Source: an uncultured Flavobacteriaceae bacterium (lineage in GTDB: Bacteria; Bacteroidota; Bacteroidia; Flavobacteriales; Flavobacteriaceae). Taken from it: a stretch of 64,000 nt of DNA. Positions 1 through 8,897 of this stretch are shown here, in pieces (the first letter of the stretch is position 1; each line of letters opens with the position of its first letter). The translations under genes were made by a program, and so were the position numbers. The stretch is taken from positions 1 to 64,000 of the forward strand of contig CANLWB010000005.1 of the NCBI GenBank assembly GCA_947494695.1. Direction: 5' to 3'. The notes beneath the pieces are model-generated. The model was not told the DNA's origin, made no database searches, and saw only the letters and a list, made by a program, of their open reading frames with translations.

Positions 1-316
1 CCTGCGCAGGAATGACAGGTGATTGCAAATATTCTTAGACTTTATTTTGTCATTCCTTAATAGGCAAGAATCCACTTGTTAGGGATGCAATTCCAATAAA
101 ATCTTTACTGATTAATTAAGAAAAAAAGCATTATAAATTATGTATTCGTTGCCTTTGCGGTACATCTAATCTGAACAAAATAGGTTTCCATAAAAATTAA
201 AAGATAATTTAATGTATAGTACAGTCTAGTAGATTCCTGCCTGCGCAGGAATGACAGGTGATTGCAAATATTCTTAGACTTTATTTTGTCATTCCTTAAT
301 AGGCAAGAATCCACTT
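1..316. repeat. Pair of 77-bp direct repeats (REP-like)
   Basis: Bases 1-77 and 240-316 are identical, 239 bp apart. Each copy opens with the palindromic piece CCTGCGCAGG followed by AATGACAGG and closes with GTCATTCCT plus GAATCCACTT, so the outer parts are imperfect inverted repeats of each other. A related palindrome lies at 59001-59030. Repeats built on GTCATTCC...GGAATCC are common intergenic elements in Bacteroidota; I see no transposase here. The first copy may extend left of the window. Bases 317-463 hold no gene that I can see. Confidence 0.75.
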
Positions 317-463
317 ATTTGAGGATAAGGACACAATGGAATACGCGCTGGTCAATTTTCCTCTTTTAAACAATAAAGTAGGGTAAAATATGTCTGTTTT
401 GTTGGATCGAGTTGGGTAAACGTTAGTAGAAATAACAGGTTACTAGAAATAGACACATCAATT

Positions 464-1357
464 TCAACGCGATACCCCCAATATAAAATCGAAAACACCT
501 TTTAAAACAGGGTTTCTATTCTGCGTATTCCAAACCATCGAAAGTGTAGTACGCTGTTTTATATGTGACAATTCAATAAACTTTACTTTTGTATTATTAT
601 GATCTACAAGGGATTTGGGCACAATTGAAACTCCAAAATGATGTTCTACAAGTTTGTAAATAGAACTCGCGTGAATGGTATTATGAGAAACGATTGGAGA
701 AAAACCACTATCATCGAAAATTTGCATGACTTTTTCAAAGTAGGAGGTGCTATATTTAGGGTCAAATAGTATAAAAGGAGCTTCTTTTAATTGATTTAAG
801 CTTTTAAAGCTCTCTTTATTTAATGAATGGCTATAAGGGAGAACCAAGCAAAACGGTTCTTTTAAAATAGGTTTTATTTCCAGTTCTTTGGGCACCCGAT
901 CCAGACGAACGAAACCAATGTCTAAATCGTATGAAAGTAAGTCTTCAATTTGTTTGTGGTTGTCCATTTCCTTTAAGTTGAAAATCACGTCAGGGTGTTC
1001 TTTTCTAAAAGTTAGCAATAAATTGGGAATAATGTCTTGCATGGCCGAACCAACGTATCCAAGCCTTAGACCTCCTTTTTTTCCATTGTTTAGTAATTTA
1101 GCATGATAAAAGGTATGTTCCAGATTTTTAAGGTTTAAGGTTAATTCGTCTCTAAGATACGCTCCTGCTTTTGTTAGAATCACCTTTCTGTTATGTCTCT
1201 CAAACAATACGACTCCAAGATCATCTTCCATTTGTTTGATCTGCCTACTTAATCCAGGTTGAGAAATGAACAAGCGTTCTGCGGCCCTTCTAAAATGTAA
1301 ATCCTTTGCAACAGCTAAAAAATACTTAATGTGTCTCAATTCTATTTGATAACTCAT
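464..1357 (-). CDS. LysR-family transcriptional regulator, probable regulator of the hut operon
   Basis: A 297-aa LysR-type regulator. Residues 5-65 form the winged helix-turn-helix (LRHIKYFLAVAKDLHFRRAA, then SQPGLSRQIKQMEDDLG), and about 90-295 the periplasmic-binding-protein-like effector domain. Length is normal for the family. It is transcribed divergently from hutH with a 79-bp shared intergenic region, the usual arrangement for a LysR protein that controls its neighbour and itself. Control of histidine degradation, with histidine or urocanate as effector, is inferred from position only; in many bacteria hut is controlled by HutC instead, and no hutC is visible here. Confidence 0.85.
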   Translation of the reverse strand: MSYQIELRHIKYFLAVAKDLHFRRAAERLFISQPGLSRQIKQMEDDLGVVLFERHNRKVILTKAGAYLRDELTLNLKNLEHTFYHAKLLNNGKKGGLRLGYVGSAMQDIIPNLLLTFRKEHPDVIFNLKEMDNHKQIEDLLSYDLDIGFVRLDRVPKELEIKPILKEPFCLVLPYSHSLNKESFKSLNQLKEAPFILFDPKYSTSYFEKVMQIFDDSGFSPIVSHNTIHASSIYKLVEHHFGVSIVPKSLVDHNNTKVKFIELSHIKQRTTLSMVWNTQNRNPVLKGVFDFILGVSR

Positions 1358-1383
1358 AGTTATTATTTATTACTATAAATAGT

Positions 1384-1415
1384 ATTGTTGGTTATCAAAA
1401 TTAAGGATAATTTTG
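1384..1415 (+). promoter_or_regulatory. Candidate hutH promoter (Bacteroidota type)
   Basis: TAATTTTG at 1408-1415 fits the Bacteroidota -7 consensus TAnnTTTG exactly, and ATTG at 1384-1387 lies 20 bp upstream where the -33 TTTG element is expected. Transcription would start roughly 15 bp before the hutH ATG at 1437. The GGTTATC at 1390-1396 and GGGTATC at 1415-1421 flank the -7 box and might contribute to LysR binding. Assigned by motif and spacing only. Confidence 0.45.
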
Positions 1416-1436
1416 GGTATCACCAATTATTAAAAT

Positions 1437-2930
1437 ATGACATTTAAATACGGGGTAGATCATTTAACAGCAGAGAAGGTATTGGCTATTGCTAAGGGCG
1501 AATTAAGGGCTGTTATTTCAAATGAGGCTAAAGACAATGTAATAAGGTGCAGAAAACACGTGGAGGCTATGGCCAATGGAAATAAAGCAGTATACGGTAT
1601 TAATACTGGGTTTGGACCGTTGTGTGATGTTCAAATTACCGCAGAAGAGACTAATAAACTTCAGGAAAATCTACTTATTACCCATGCTGTTGGTGTTGGA
1701 AGCCCTATAGATAAGCACTTGTCTAAAATTATGATGATTTGTAAGGTTCATGCCTTATGTCTGGGGTATTCTGGCGTAAGACTTGATCTTATAGAGAGAA
1801 TCCTGTATTTTATAGATCATAATCTCCTGCCGGTAGTTCCCGAACAAGGTTCGGTGGGGGCATCTGGAGATTTAGCACCGTTATCACATTTATTTTTACC
1901 GCTAATAGGAGTCGGAGAGTTCTGGGTTGGTGATCGTAGCGAGTTGGCTCGAAACGTTTTGATAAAGCACAATCTTAAACCCTTAGTTTTAAAAGCAAAG
2001 GAAGGTTTGGCGCTTATAAACGGAACACAATTTATTTTAGCTCATACTATTGTTGGTTTAGATAAGATGTACTACCTGTTGAATCTGGCAGACGTGAGTG
2101 GCGCCATGAGCATAGAGGGGTATCAGGGGAGCTCTTCACCATTTAAAGGCGAATTGCATAAAATACGACCTTTTAAAGGTACTGTTGAGGTAGCCGAAAG
2201 GATGACTATGTTATTATATAAATCTCAAAATGTAGTATCTCATGAGGATTGTAAGCGCGTTCAGGATCCGTATTCCATGCGCTGTATTCCTCAGGTACAT
2301 GGTGCATCGAGAAATGCTTATTATCATTTAAAAGAGTTGGCAGAGATCGAAATGAATGCTGTTACAGACAATCCCATTGTTTTAAATGATACCGAAGCAA
2401 TTTCTGGAGGAAATTTTCATGGGCAACCTTTAGCAATGGCTTTAGATTATACATCAATCGCCGCTTCAGAGCTTGGGAATATAGCCGATAGAAGATGTTA
2501 TTTGTTATTGGAGGGAAAGTTTGGGTTACCACGATTATTAACAAGTGGCGGTGGATTAAATTCTGGTTTTATGATTCCTCAGTATACCACAGCTGCTTTG
2601 GTTACAGAGAACAAGTCTCTGTGTTTTCCGCCTTCGGCAGATAGTGTGCCAACGTCTTTAGGACAAGAGGATCACGTATCTATGGGAAGTATTTCTGGAC
2701 GTAAATTCAATCAAATATTAGGAAACCTGGAAAAAATACTAGCCATTGAGCTCATGTATGCAGCCCAGGCTTTAGAATTTAGAAGACCAAATACGTTTTC
2801 TGACATTATAGAGGCAAATTTCAGAATTATTAGAGAAAAAGTAGAAAAGTTAGAAGACGATAGACTCTTAAAAGGAGATATAGACGCTATGATTACGTTA
2901 GTTACAAACAAAGCATTTATTTTAAGATAA
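1437..2930 (+). CDS. hutH: Histidine ammonia-lyase
   Basis: A 497-aa cytoplasmic enzyme that deaminates L-histidine to urocanate, the first step of histidine degradation to glutamate. The MIO prosthetic-group motif is present as VGASGDLAPLSH at about residues 140-151, where Ala-Ser-Gly cyclises to the catalytic electrophile. Other family blocks, such as NGTQFILAH near 195 and the DNP of VTDNPIV near 310, are intact. First gene of hutHUI; the stop codon is followed one base later by the hutU ATG, so the genes are translationally coupled. Length is normal (about 500 aa). A phenylalanine or tyrosine lyase is unlikely given the hutU and hutI neighbours. Confidence 0.96.
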   Translation: MTFKYGVDHLTAEKVLAIAKGELRAVISNEAKDNVIRCRKHVEAMANGNKAVYGINTGFGPLCDVQITAEETNKLQENLLITHAVGVGSPIDKHLSKIMMICKVHALCLGYSGVRLDLIERILYFIDHNLLPVVPEQGSVGASGDLAPLSHLFLPLIGVGEFWVGDRSELARNVLIKHNLKPLVLKAKEGLALINGTQFILAHTIVGLDKMYYLLNLADVSGAMSIEGYQGSSSPFKGELHKIRPFKGTVEVAERMTMLLYKSQNVVSHEDCKRVQDPYSMRCIPQVHGASRNAYYHLKELAEIEMNAVTDNPIVLNDTEAISGGNFHGQPLAMALDYTSIAASELGNIADRRCYLLLEGKFGLPRLLTSGGGLNSGFMIPQYTTAALVTENKSLCFPPSADSVPTSLGQEDHVSMGSISGRKFNQILGNLEKILAIELMYAAQALEFRRPNTFSDIIEANFRIIREKVEKLEDDRLLKGDIDAMITLVTNKAFILR

Positions 2931-2931
2931 G

Positions 2932-4929
2932 ATGACATTTCAAGATAAAATATTACAAGGTATACCACATGTTTTACCTGCAAAGCGGAGGTATCCATCT
3001 GGAGTGAACAGGGCACCAAAGCGAAAGGACATCCTAACTAAAGCGGAAAAACAATTAGCTGTTAGAAATGCATTGCGTTATTTTCCTGAAGACTGGCATA
3101 GAGAACTGTCTGTCGAATTTGCCAAGGAGTTACAGGCTCTTGGTAGAATCTATATGTATCGGTTTAAACCAGATTATAAAATGTATGCCAGATCTATTTC
3201 CCAATATCCGGCCAAGTCTTCACAAGCCGCTGCTATCATGTTAATGATACAAAATAACCTTAATCCAGACGTAGCGCAGCATCCTGAGGAACTCATTACA
3301 TATGGGGGGAATGGTGCCGTGTTTCAAAACTGGGCGCAATACCTTCTGGTGATGCAGTACTTAGCGATAATGACAGAAGAACAAACCTTGCATATCTATT
3401 CTGGGCACCCTATGGGGCTTTTTCCTTCATCTAAAGGAGCGCCAAGAGTTATTGTAACCAATGGTATGATGATTCCCAATTACTCTAAAGCAGACGATTG
3501 GGAAAGGTATAATGCCCTGGGCGTGACACAGTATGGACAAATGACTGCTGGGTCTTATATGTATATTGGCCCCCAGGGCATTGTACATGGAACAACGATA
3601 ACGGTTATGAATGCTTTCAGAAGAATATTATCCAAAGGTGAGAATTCTAGAGGTAAGATATTCTTAACAGCTGGATTAGGTGGGATGAGTGGAGCGCAGC
3701 CAAAAGCAGGAACTATTGCAGGTTGTATTACTATTTGTGCAGAAGTGAATTCTAAAGCGGCTAAAAAGCGTTATGAACAAGGTTGGGTGGATGTTTTGAT
3801 TGAAGATATGGATCGTTTAATAGAACGGGTTAAACAGGCGCAGAGAGATGAAGACGTCGTTTCAATCGCATTTATAGGGAACATCGTGGAGGTATGGGAA
3901 CGATTCTATGATGATGAGATCTTTATTCATTTGGGATCAGACCAGACTTCATTGCATATTCCGTGGACAGGAGGCTATTATCCGGTAGGTGTTACCTACG
4001 AAGAATCTAATCGGTTAATTAAAGAGGACCCTGAGACGTTTAAAGAAAAGGTGAAGCAATCTTTGCGCAGACATGTCGCTGCAATTAATAAACATACAGA
4101 TAAGGGAACCTATTTTTTTGACTATGGTAATGCATTTTTATTAGAGTCGTCTAGAGCAGGAGCAAACGTGATGGCGGAAAACGGAATAGATTTTAAGTAC
4201 CCATCATACGTACAGGATATTTTAGGGCCCATGTGTTTTGATTATGGTTTTGGACCATTTCGATGGGTTTGTACATCGGGAAAATCGGAGGATTTAGATC
4301 TTACCGATGCTTTAGCAGCCGAAGTTCTTCAAGAGATTATGGAGTATGCGCCAGAAGACATTCGGCAGCAAATGCAGGATAATCTAACGTGGATTAAAAA
4401 TGCGAAACAAAATAACCTCGTGGTAGGCTCGCAGGCACGAATCTTATATGCTGATGCAGAAGGGCGTGGTAAAATAGCAAAGGCTTTTAATGATGCCATT
4501 GCAGATGGAAAGATGGGACCAGTGGTTTTAGGTAGAGATCATCATGATGTGAGTGGTACCGATTCTCCTTTTAGAGAAACCTCTAACATTTATGATGGTA
4601 GCAAATTTACTGCCGATATGGCGATACATAACGTTATTGGAGACAGTTTTAGAGGAGCTACCTGGGTGTCTATCCATAATGGAGGTGGTGTAGGTTGGGG
4701 AGAAGTGATAAATGGAGGTTTTGGCCTTCTACTTGACGGATCTCCAGAAGCAGAGTCGCGTTTAAGGACGATGTTGTTTTATGACGTAAACAATGGTATT
4801 GCCCGTAGAAGCTGGGCCAGAAACAAAGGGGCTATTTTCGCTATTAAACGAGAAATGAAGAGAACACCGCATTTAAAGGTTACAATTCCTAATTTAGTAA
4901 ACGACAATATACTCAAAGACTTATTTTAA
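2932..4929 (+). CDS. hutU: Urocanate hydratase
   Basis: A 665-aa cytoplasmic urocanase that uses tightly bound NAD+ to hydrate urocanate to 4-imidazolone-5-propionate. Recognisable blocks include YGGNGAVFQNWAQYLL near 125, SGHPMGLFPS near 158, GLGGMSGAQPKAG near 250 (nucleotide-binding region) and GRDHHDVSGTDSPFRET near 530. It is about 100 aa longer than the proteobacterial enzyme (about 555 aa); as far as I know this longer form is usual in Bacteroidota. It lies between hutH and hutI and ends in TAATG, overlapping the hutI start. Confidence 0.95.
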   Translation: MTFQDKILQGIPHVLPAKRRYPSGVNRAPKRKDILTKAEKQLAVRNALRYFPEDWHRELSVEFAKELQALGRIYMYRFKPDYKMYARSISQYPAKSSQAAAIMLMIQNNLNPDVAQHPEELITYGGNGAVFQNWAQYLLVMQYLAIMTEEQTLHIYSGHPMGLFPSSKGAPRVIVTNGMMIPNYSKADDWERYNALGVTQYGQMTAGSYMYIGPQGIVHGTTITVMNAFRRILSKGENSRGKIFLTAGLGGMSGAQPKAGTIAGCITICAEVNSKAAKKRYEQGWVDVLIEDMDRLIERVKQAQRDEDVVSIAFIGNIVEVWERFYDDEIFIHLGSDQTSLHIPWTGGYYPVGVTYEESNRLIKEDPETFKEKVKQSLRRHVAAINKHTDKGTYFFDYGNAFLLESSRAGANVMAENGIDFKYPSYVQDILGPMCFDYGFGPFRWVCTSGKSEDLDLTDALAAEVLQEIMEYAPEDIRQQMQDNLTWIKNAKQNNLVVGSQARILYADAEGRGKIAKAFNDAIADGKMGPVVLGRDHHDVSGTDSPFRETSNIYDGSKFTADMAIHNVIGDSFRGATWVSIHNGGGVGWGEVINGGFGLLLDGSPEAESRLRTMLFYDVNNGIARRSWARNKGAIFAIKREMKRTPHLKVTIPNLVNDNILKDLF

Positions 4930-6170
4930 TGACAACACTTTTTAAACATATAAAAGAACTCATTCAGGTACGTAAGGAACCGGTATCATTCATTTCTGGA
5001 AAAGAAATGAGTGAACTTCCTACCATAAAGGATGCTTTTCTAATTGTAGAACATGGATTGATAGCCGATTTTGGACCCATGGCAGATTGTCCGAAAGGAA
5101 CGTTCTCAGAAATTGTGGATGCAACAGGGAAAATGATCTTACCGTCCTGGTGTGACTCCCATACGCATTTGGTCTTCGCTGGAAATAGGGAAGGGGAATT
5201 TGTAGATCGAATCAAGGGATTGTCATACGAAGTTATCGCATCCAGAGGTGGAGGTATTTTAAATTCAGCTAAAAAACTACAGCATATATCTGAAGAAGAT
5301 TTATATCAACAAAGTAAAAAACGTATCGAAGATGTTATTCGATTAGGAACAGGAGCTCTTGAAATAAAGTCGGGATATGGATTAACTGTAGCCGCCGAAT
5401 TAAAGATGCTTCGCGTTATTAAACGCTTAAAAGAAAACTACCCCATCCCCGTTAAAGCTACATTTTTAGGAGCTCATGCAGTCCCAGAAGAATACAAAGG
5501 CAATAAGGAAGGCTATCTCAGGTTATTGATTGAAGAGGCGCTTCCTAAAATTGCAGCTGATAATCTGGCGGAGTTCATCGACATCTTTTGTGAAACCAAT
5601 TACTTTTCGGTGGAAGATACCGAGTTAATTTTAGAAGCTGGAAAATCATATGGATTGATTCCCAAAATACATGTCAATCAGTTTACAGCCATAGGAGGTG
5701 TGCAGACAGGAGTGAGGTATGAAGCACTTTCCGTAGATCATCTGGAGGAACTGAGAACGGAAGATCTTGAGGTATTAAAAAACACCAGTACGATGCCAGT
5801 AGCCTTACCCGGCTGCTCGTATTTTTTAGGGATTCCTTATACCCCGGCTCGAAAAATGATTGATGATGGATTACCACTGGCATTAGCAACCGATTATAAC
5901 CCTGGTTCGTCACCTTCGGGAAATATGAATTTTGTTGTTTCTATGGCATGCGTTAAGATGAACATGACTCCGGAAGAAGCTATTAATGCCGCGACCATTA
6001 ATGGAGCTTATGCCATGGGATTGGAACATAAAGTCGGTTCAATAACCCGAGGGAAATACGCCAATTTAATACTTACTAAAGACATTAGTTCCTACGGATT
6101 TATTCCGTATTCCTTTGGAAATCATCAAATAGATCAGGTGTATTTAAAGGGAAAGCCCTTTTTATCATAA
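4929..6170 (+). CDS. hutI: Imidazolonepropionase
   Basis: A 413-aa amidohydrolase-superfamily enzyme that hydrolyses imidazolone propionate to N-formimino-L-glutamate, the third Hut step. The metal-binding signature is DSHTHLVFAG near residue 76. Further metal or substrate residues occur in GAHAVPEEYKG near 178, KIHVNQF near 247 and ATDYNPGSSP near 322. It overlaps hutU by one base, so the operon is compact. No hutG or formimidoyltransferase follows; the last step must be encoded elsewhere. No convincing terminator is visible in the 215 bp after it. Confidence 0.95.
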   Translation: MTTLFKHIKELIQVRKEPVSFISGKEMSELPTIKDAFLIVEHGLIADFGPMADCPKGTFSEIVDATGKMILPSWCDSHTHLVFAGNREGEFVDRIKGLSYEVIASRGGGILNSAKKLQHISEEDLYQQSKKRIEDVIRLGTGALEIKSGYGLTVAAELKMLRVIKRLKENYPIPVKATFLGAHAVPEEYKGNKEGYLRLLIEEALPKIAADNLAEFIDIFCETNYFSVEDTELILEAGKSYGLIPKIHVNQFTAIGGVQTGVRYEALSVDHLEELRTEDLEVLKNTSTMPVALPGCSYFLGIPYTPARKMIDDGLPLALATDYNPGSSPSGNMNFVVSMACVKMNMTPEEAINAATINGAYAMGLEHKVGSITRGKYANLILTKDISSYGFIPYSFGNHQIDQVYLKGKPFLS

Positions 6171-6385
6171 AAATGGGGCATGTCGATTTTGGCAAACAGC
6201 ATATTCGAACGTATCATTATTAGCATATATATTGTTGATAAATCATGTGATTGCACAATGCTTTCGAAATGACTTTATGTATTGATTTGTCTTTTAGATA
6301 ATAAGAATATTTTACAAATTTTTTTTATCCCTTATTGTTGTTTTATACATTCTACTTAAATACTTTTAAGCCAAAATAATTAACT

Positions 6386-6775
6386 ATGAAAAGGGAACTT
6401 ATAAGTTCGGGATCTACCTTTGAACAATCCATTGGTTATTCAAGAGCCGTAGTACAGGATAATTGGGTTTTTGTATCGGGAACCACAGGATATAACTATG
6501 AAACTATGACCATTAGTGATGATGTTGTAGCGCAAACCGAACAGTGTTTCATCAACATTAAGAATACATTAAAACAGGCCGATGCAGACTTGTCCGATAT
6601 TGTAAGAGTCACATATATTTTACCAAAGGCGGAAGAATTTGAATTATGCTGGCCAGTTTTACAGAAGTATCTTGGAGATATTAGGCCGGCTGCGACTATG
6701 TTTTCTGCAGCTCTTTCCGATGATGCTATGAAAATTGAGATTCAGGTAACAGCTTTGAAGTCAAAAAATACGTAG
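6386..6775 (+). CDS. RidA/YjgF/YER057c-family protein (possible enamine/imine deaminase)
   Basis: A 129-aa protein of the small trimeric RidA superfamily. Family features include SRAVVQDNWVFVSGTTG near residues 19-35, ALSDDAMKIEIQVTAL at the C-terminus and Arg-Pro-Ala-Ala-Thr near 107. Members hydrolyse reactive enamines or imines produced by PLP enzymes. The second half of the pattern differs from canonical RidA (usually R-x-x-x near 105), so it may belong to a RidA-like subfamily of unknown substrate. It is separated from hutI by 215 bp and is probably a separate unit; a role in nitrogen catabolism is only inferred from proximity. Confidence 0.8.
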   Translation: MKRELISSGSTFEQSIGYSRAVVQDNWVFVSGTTGYNYETMTISDDVVAQTEQCFINIKNTLKQADADLSDIVRVTYILPKAEEFELCWPVLQKYLGDIRPAATMFSAALSDDAMKIEIQVTALKSKNT

Positions 6776-6904
6776 TATTACTTAATTTTTGTATTTTCGT
6801 AAGATAATCAGGTTTAAATGATGTGGTAGTTCGAGAATATGCGCTAAACAATATTAGCCATATTAAACGGCACTATGCCATGGATAGGCCTTGAAAGCCG
6901 GAAA

Positions 6905-6943
6905 GCCTCTCACTAAATTTGATGTAAGGATTTAGAGGTTTTT
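6905..6943 (+). terminator. Possible weak intrinsic terminator after ridA-like gene
   Basis: CTAAAT at 6912-6917 pairs with ATTTAG at 6930-6935, and CCT at 6905-6907 can extend the stem with AGG at 6936-6938, leaving a bulge. A run of five T follows at 6939-6943. The stem is short and imperfect, so this is a weak call. Confidence 0.3.
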
Positions 6944-7002
6944 GAGATTGGTTTATGTGCTTCGGGCTTCTTGCATCTGATTATTTAAAAACCAGCAGAA
7001 AT

Positions 7003-7659
7003 ATGATCAATATAGTATTAGCAGACGACCACATTCTTGTAAGAGATGGCATAAAAGCACTTTTAGAAGACCAGACTGGAATGCGGGTTATTGATGAGGC
7101 TTCTAATGGTAGAGAAGCCCTTGAAGTTTTGGAGCGTACCGATCCGGATTTGCTAATTGTAGATATAAGAATGCCTGAATTAAATGGTATTGAGGTGGTG
7201 GCAGAGGTTAAAAAGCATTTTAAAAGTGTAAGAACCTTGGTGCTTTCTATGCATGATTCTGAGGAATATGTAATAAAAGCTATTCAAGCTGGAGCTGATG
7301 GTTATCTACTAAAAGGAGCCAGTAAAGAGGAGTTCTTAAAAGCTTTAAACAAAGTGGCTTCAGGAGGTAAATATTTTACAGGGGACGTATCTGCGATCAT
7401 TATGAATAATTTTGTAAATGGTAATGCGACGACGGTGACTTCTAAAAAAGAACCTGTCGACTTACCATTTAAACTCACAAAAAGAGAAAGACAAATCCTG
7501 GGACTGGTTTTGGAATTAAAGAACAATAAAGATATTGCCGACGAGCTAGAAATTAGTAAGCGTACAGCAGAAGTACATCGCTTTAATTTAATGAAAAAAC
7601 TGGAGGCTAAAAACCTTAAAGAATTAACTGAAAAGGCAAAAGAGTATCGTTTGATTTAG
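7003..7659 (+). CDS. NarL/FixJ-family response regulator (REC-LuxR HTH)
   Basis: A 218-aa two-component response regulator. Residues 1-120 are the receiver domain with the acidic pair at 8-9 (ADDH), phosphoacceptor Asp54 in LLIVDIRMPELNG, and Lys in YLLKGAS. Residues about 155-218 are a LuxR-type DNA-binding helix-turn-helix (LTKRERQILGL, NKDIADELEISKRTAEVH). I chose the ATG at 7003 because the domain starts there; an in-frame ATG at 6955 would add 16 unrelated residues. No kinase is adjacent. The NarL resemblance and the nitrate genes 3 kb downstream make nitrate control conceivable, but this family has many roles. Confidence 0.88.
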   Translation: MINIVLADDHILVRDGIKALLEDQTGMRVIDEASNGREALEVLERTDPDLLIVDIRMPELNGIEVVAEVKKHFKSVRTLVLSMHDSEEYVIKAIQAGADGYLLKGASKEEFLKALNKVASGGKYFTGDVSAIIMNNFVNGNATTVTSKKEPVDLPFKLTKRERQILGLVLELKNNKDIADELEISKRTAEVHRFNLMKKLEAKNLKELTEKAKEYRLI

Positions 7660-7886
7660 AGTTAGTTACGTGTATTTTTTTTGTGTTTCAGCGCTTGGTT
7701 TTAATATCGCTTATGAGAGGCGTCTCATTTCATCCATTGGAGATTAGTTTTCATATACTTTTATACCCAGTACCTTCTAAAAAAGTCAATAAAAGTGTTG
7801 TTATTCTACGATATTTTATATCTATTCTGTCTGGTTATTTAAGTGATTAGGCGTATTGCAACTTGTTTCGTTAATCAAAGCAAGGT

Positions 7887-8234
7887 TTAGCCTGCAAGAA
7901 GCAATTTTGTTAGGATAAGCTTACCATTTTTAAATTCGAATTGTGCTCCAGTCATAGATTCGCTTTCCGAGTGGTATGTACTGGGATATTCAAAAGCGTC
8001 GTCATTTTCCATTAAATCGGAATGTCCTATAGGGTCTGAAATGGTAATGTCGATGGTAGTTCCACTAATGGAGATTTTTTTTATGGTTTGAGAAAATCCG
8101 TTATCAACAATAATCTTATATAGGGCTCTTCCCTTATGCCAGTGTATTTGGTTTAATGCTGTGGTGTTTAGAACGTTATCCAGAACACTAATCATATGCG
8201 TATATGTTGTACTATTTAAACGCAACCTTATCAT
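7887..8234 (-). CDS. Hypothetical protein, about 115 aa
   Basis: I do not recognise this protein. It is a soluble polypeptide without signal peptide or membrane segment, starting MIRLRLNSTTYTHMISVLDN and rich in beta-forming stretches (KISISGTTIDITISD), with an acidic Ser/Glu-rich middle (STYHSESESM). I place the start at 8234; the longer frame from 8264 abuts the divergent lipoprotein gene at 8265 and would leave no room for either promoter. It sits in a patch of small accessory genes between the regulator at 7.0 kb and the nitrate transporter. Confidence 0.5.
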   Translation of the reverse strand: MIRLRLNSTTYTHMISVLDNVLNTTALNQIHWHKGRALYKIIVDNGFSQTIKKISISGTTIDITISDPIGHSDLMENDDAFEYPSTYHSESESMTGAQFEFKNGKLILTKLLLAG

Positions 8235-8264
8235 AATAAAGTCATCTATAAAACAAAACGACAA

Positions 8265-8666
8265 ATGAGAAAATACTTTTTACTTTCTGCTTTAGGAATT
8301 TTGTTTTTAAACTGTTCTAACGATGACAATTCACAACAATCTGAACTTATTGGAAAAACTTTTGACCATCTTTTTTTTGAAACCGAACAAGAATGTATAG
8401 ATGCTCAACCAGACTCAAAGTTTTTCATAAATTGTCATCAAGAGTTAAGTATAAATGACGATGAAAATGCGGATATTGTTTTGAGTGACATAATTTACTC
8501 TGTTAAATATAGTATTGAAAATGACAAATTGGTAATATATTCAAACACTACAACAATTGAATTTCAAAATGATATGACCTTTGAAATAATTAATACAAAT
8601 TCTTTGAAACTTTTAAGTAATAATACTATTTGGAATGAAAGAATAGGAAATACTTTGTGGAATTAA
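8265..8666 (+). CDS. Small lipoprotein, unknown function
   Basis: A 133-aa predicted lipoprotein. The signal peptide MRKYFLLSALGILFLNCS has a lipobox ending at Cys17, followed by an acidic linker (SNDDNS), typical of Bacteroidota surface or periplasmic lipoproteins. The mature part (about 115 aa) has no motif I recognise; three or so cysteines (QECIDA, INCHQE) could form a disulfide. It is followed immediately by the inverted-repeat element at 8671-8854, suggesting gene and element may have been acquired together. Divergent from the hypothetical gene upstream. Confidence 0.7.
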   Translation: MRKYFLLSALGILFLNCSNDDNSQQSELIGKTFDHLFFETEQECIDAQPDSKFFINCHQELSINDDENADIVLSDIIYSVKYSIENDKLVIYSNTTTIEFQNDMTFEIINTNSLKLLSNNTIWNERIGNTLWN

Positions 8667-8670
8667 AAAA

Positions 8671-8854
8671 CGTATGCTAACATTGGTGGCTGTTGCACAA
8701 CTTATTTTTCTGTGTAAATCATTTAATTATTTAAATAATTAAAAACTAAAACCCTTGATGTTTTACGTTTTAAAAAATAGTACTCTTGAAAAAAAAAATA
8801 AATTATGAAAATTTGTAGTTGCGCAACAGCCACACTTATTAAACGCAGCTTACG
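8671..8854. repeat. Inverted-repeat element, MITE-like, about 184 bp
   Basis: GTGGCTGTTGCACAACTT at 8686-8703 is matched in inverted orientation, 16 of 18 positions, by the sequence at 8816-8833 ending in GCAACAGCCAC. The similarity extends outward imperfectly: CGTATGCT at 8671-8678 faces AGCTTACG at 8847-8854. The interior is AT-rich and non-coding, with its own TTAATTATTTAAATAATTAA-like dyad. No clear target duplication is visible. Non-autonomous transposon (MITE) and integron attC-like site are the two options; it is longer than usual attC sites and lacks a clean GTTRRRY core. Confidence 0.5.
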
Positions 8855-8897
8855 TTATGTAGGAAGCGTGGTTAGCTAAGAACCATATTCGGAACTA

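Noticed and set aside
888-1106. Plus-strand open frame inside the LysR gene
   Set aside because: It is the antisense shadow of a well-supported LysR regulator and has no protein features. The many other frames opposite real genes were left out for the same reason.
6171-6385. FNR box at TTGATAAATCAT near 6236
   Set aside because: The spacer between the half-sites is 2 bp, not 4, and no anaerobic gene follows.
8671-8860. Integron attC site with the lipoprotein gene as cassette
   Set aside because: The element is longer than normal attC sites, the GTTRRRY/RYYYAAC core pair is not clean, and no integrase or second cassette is visible; kept as a MITE-like repeat with attC as the lesser option.
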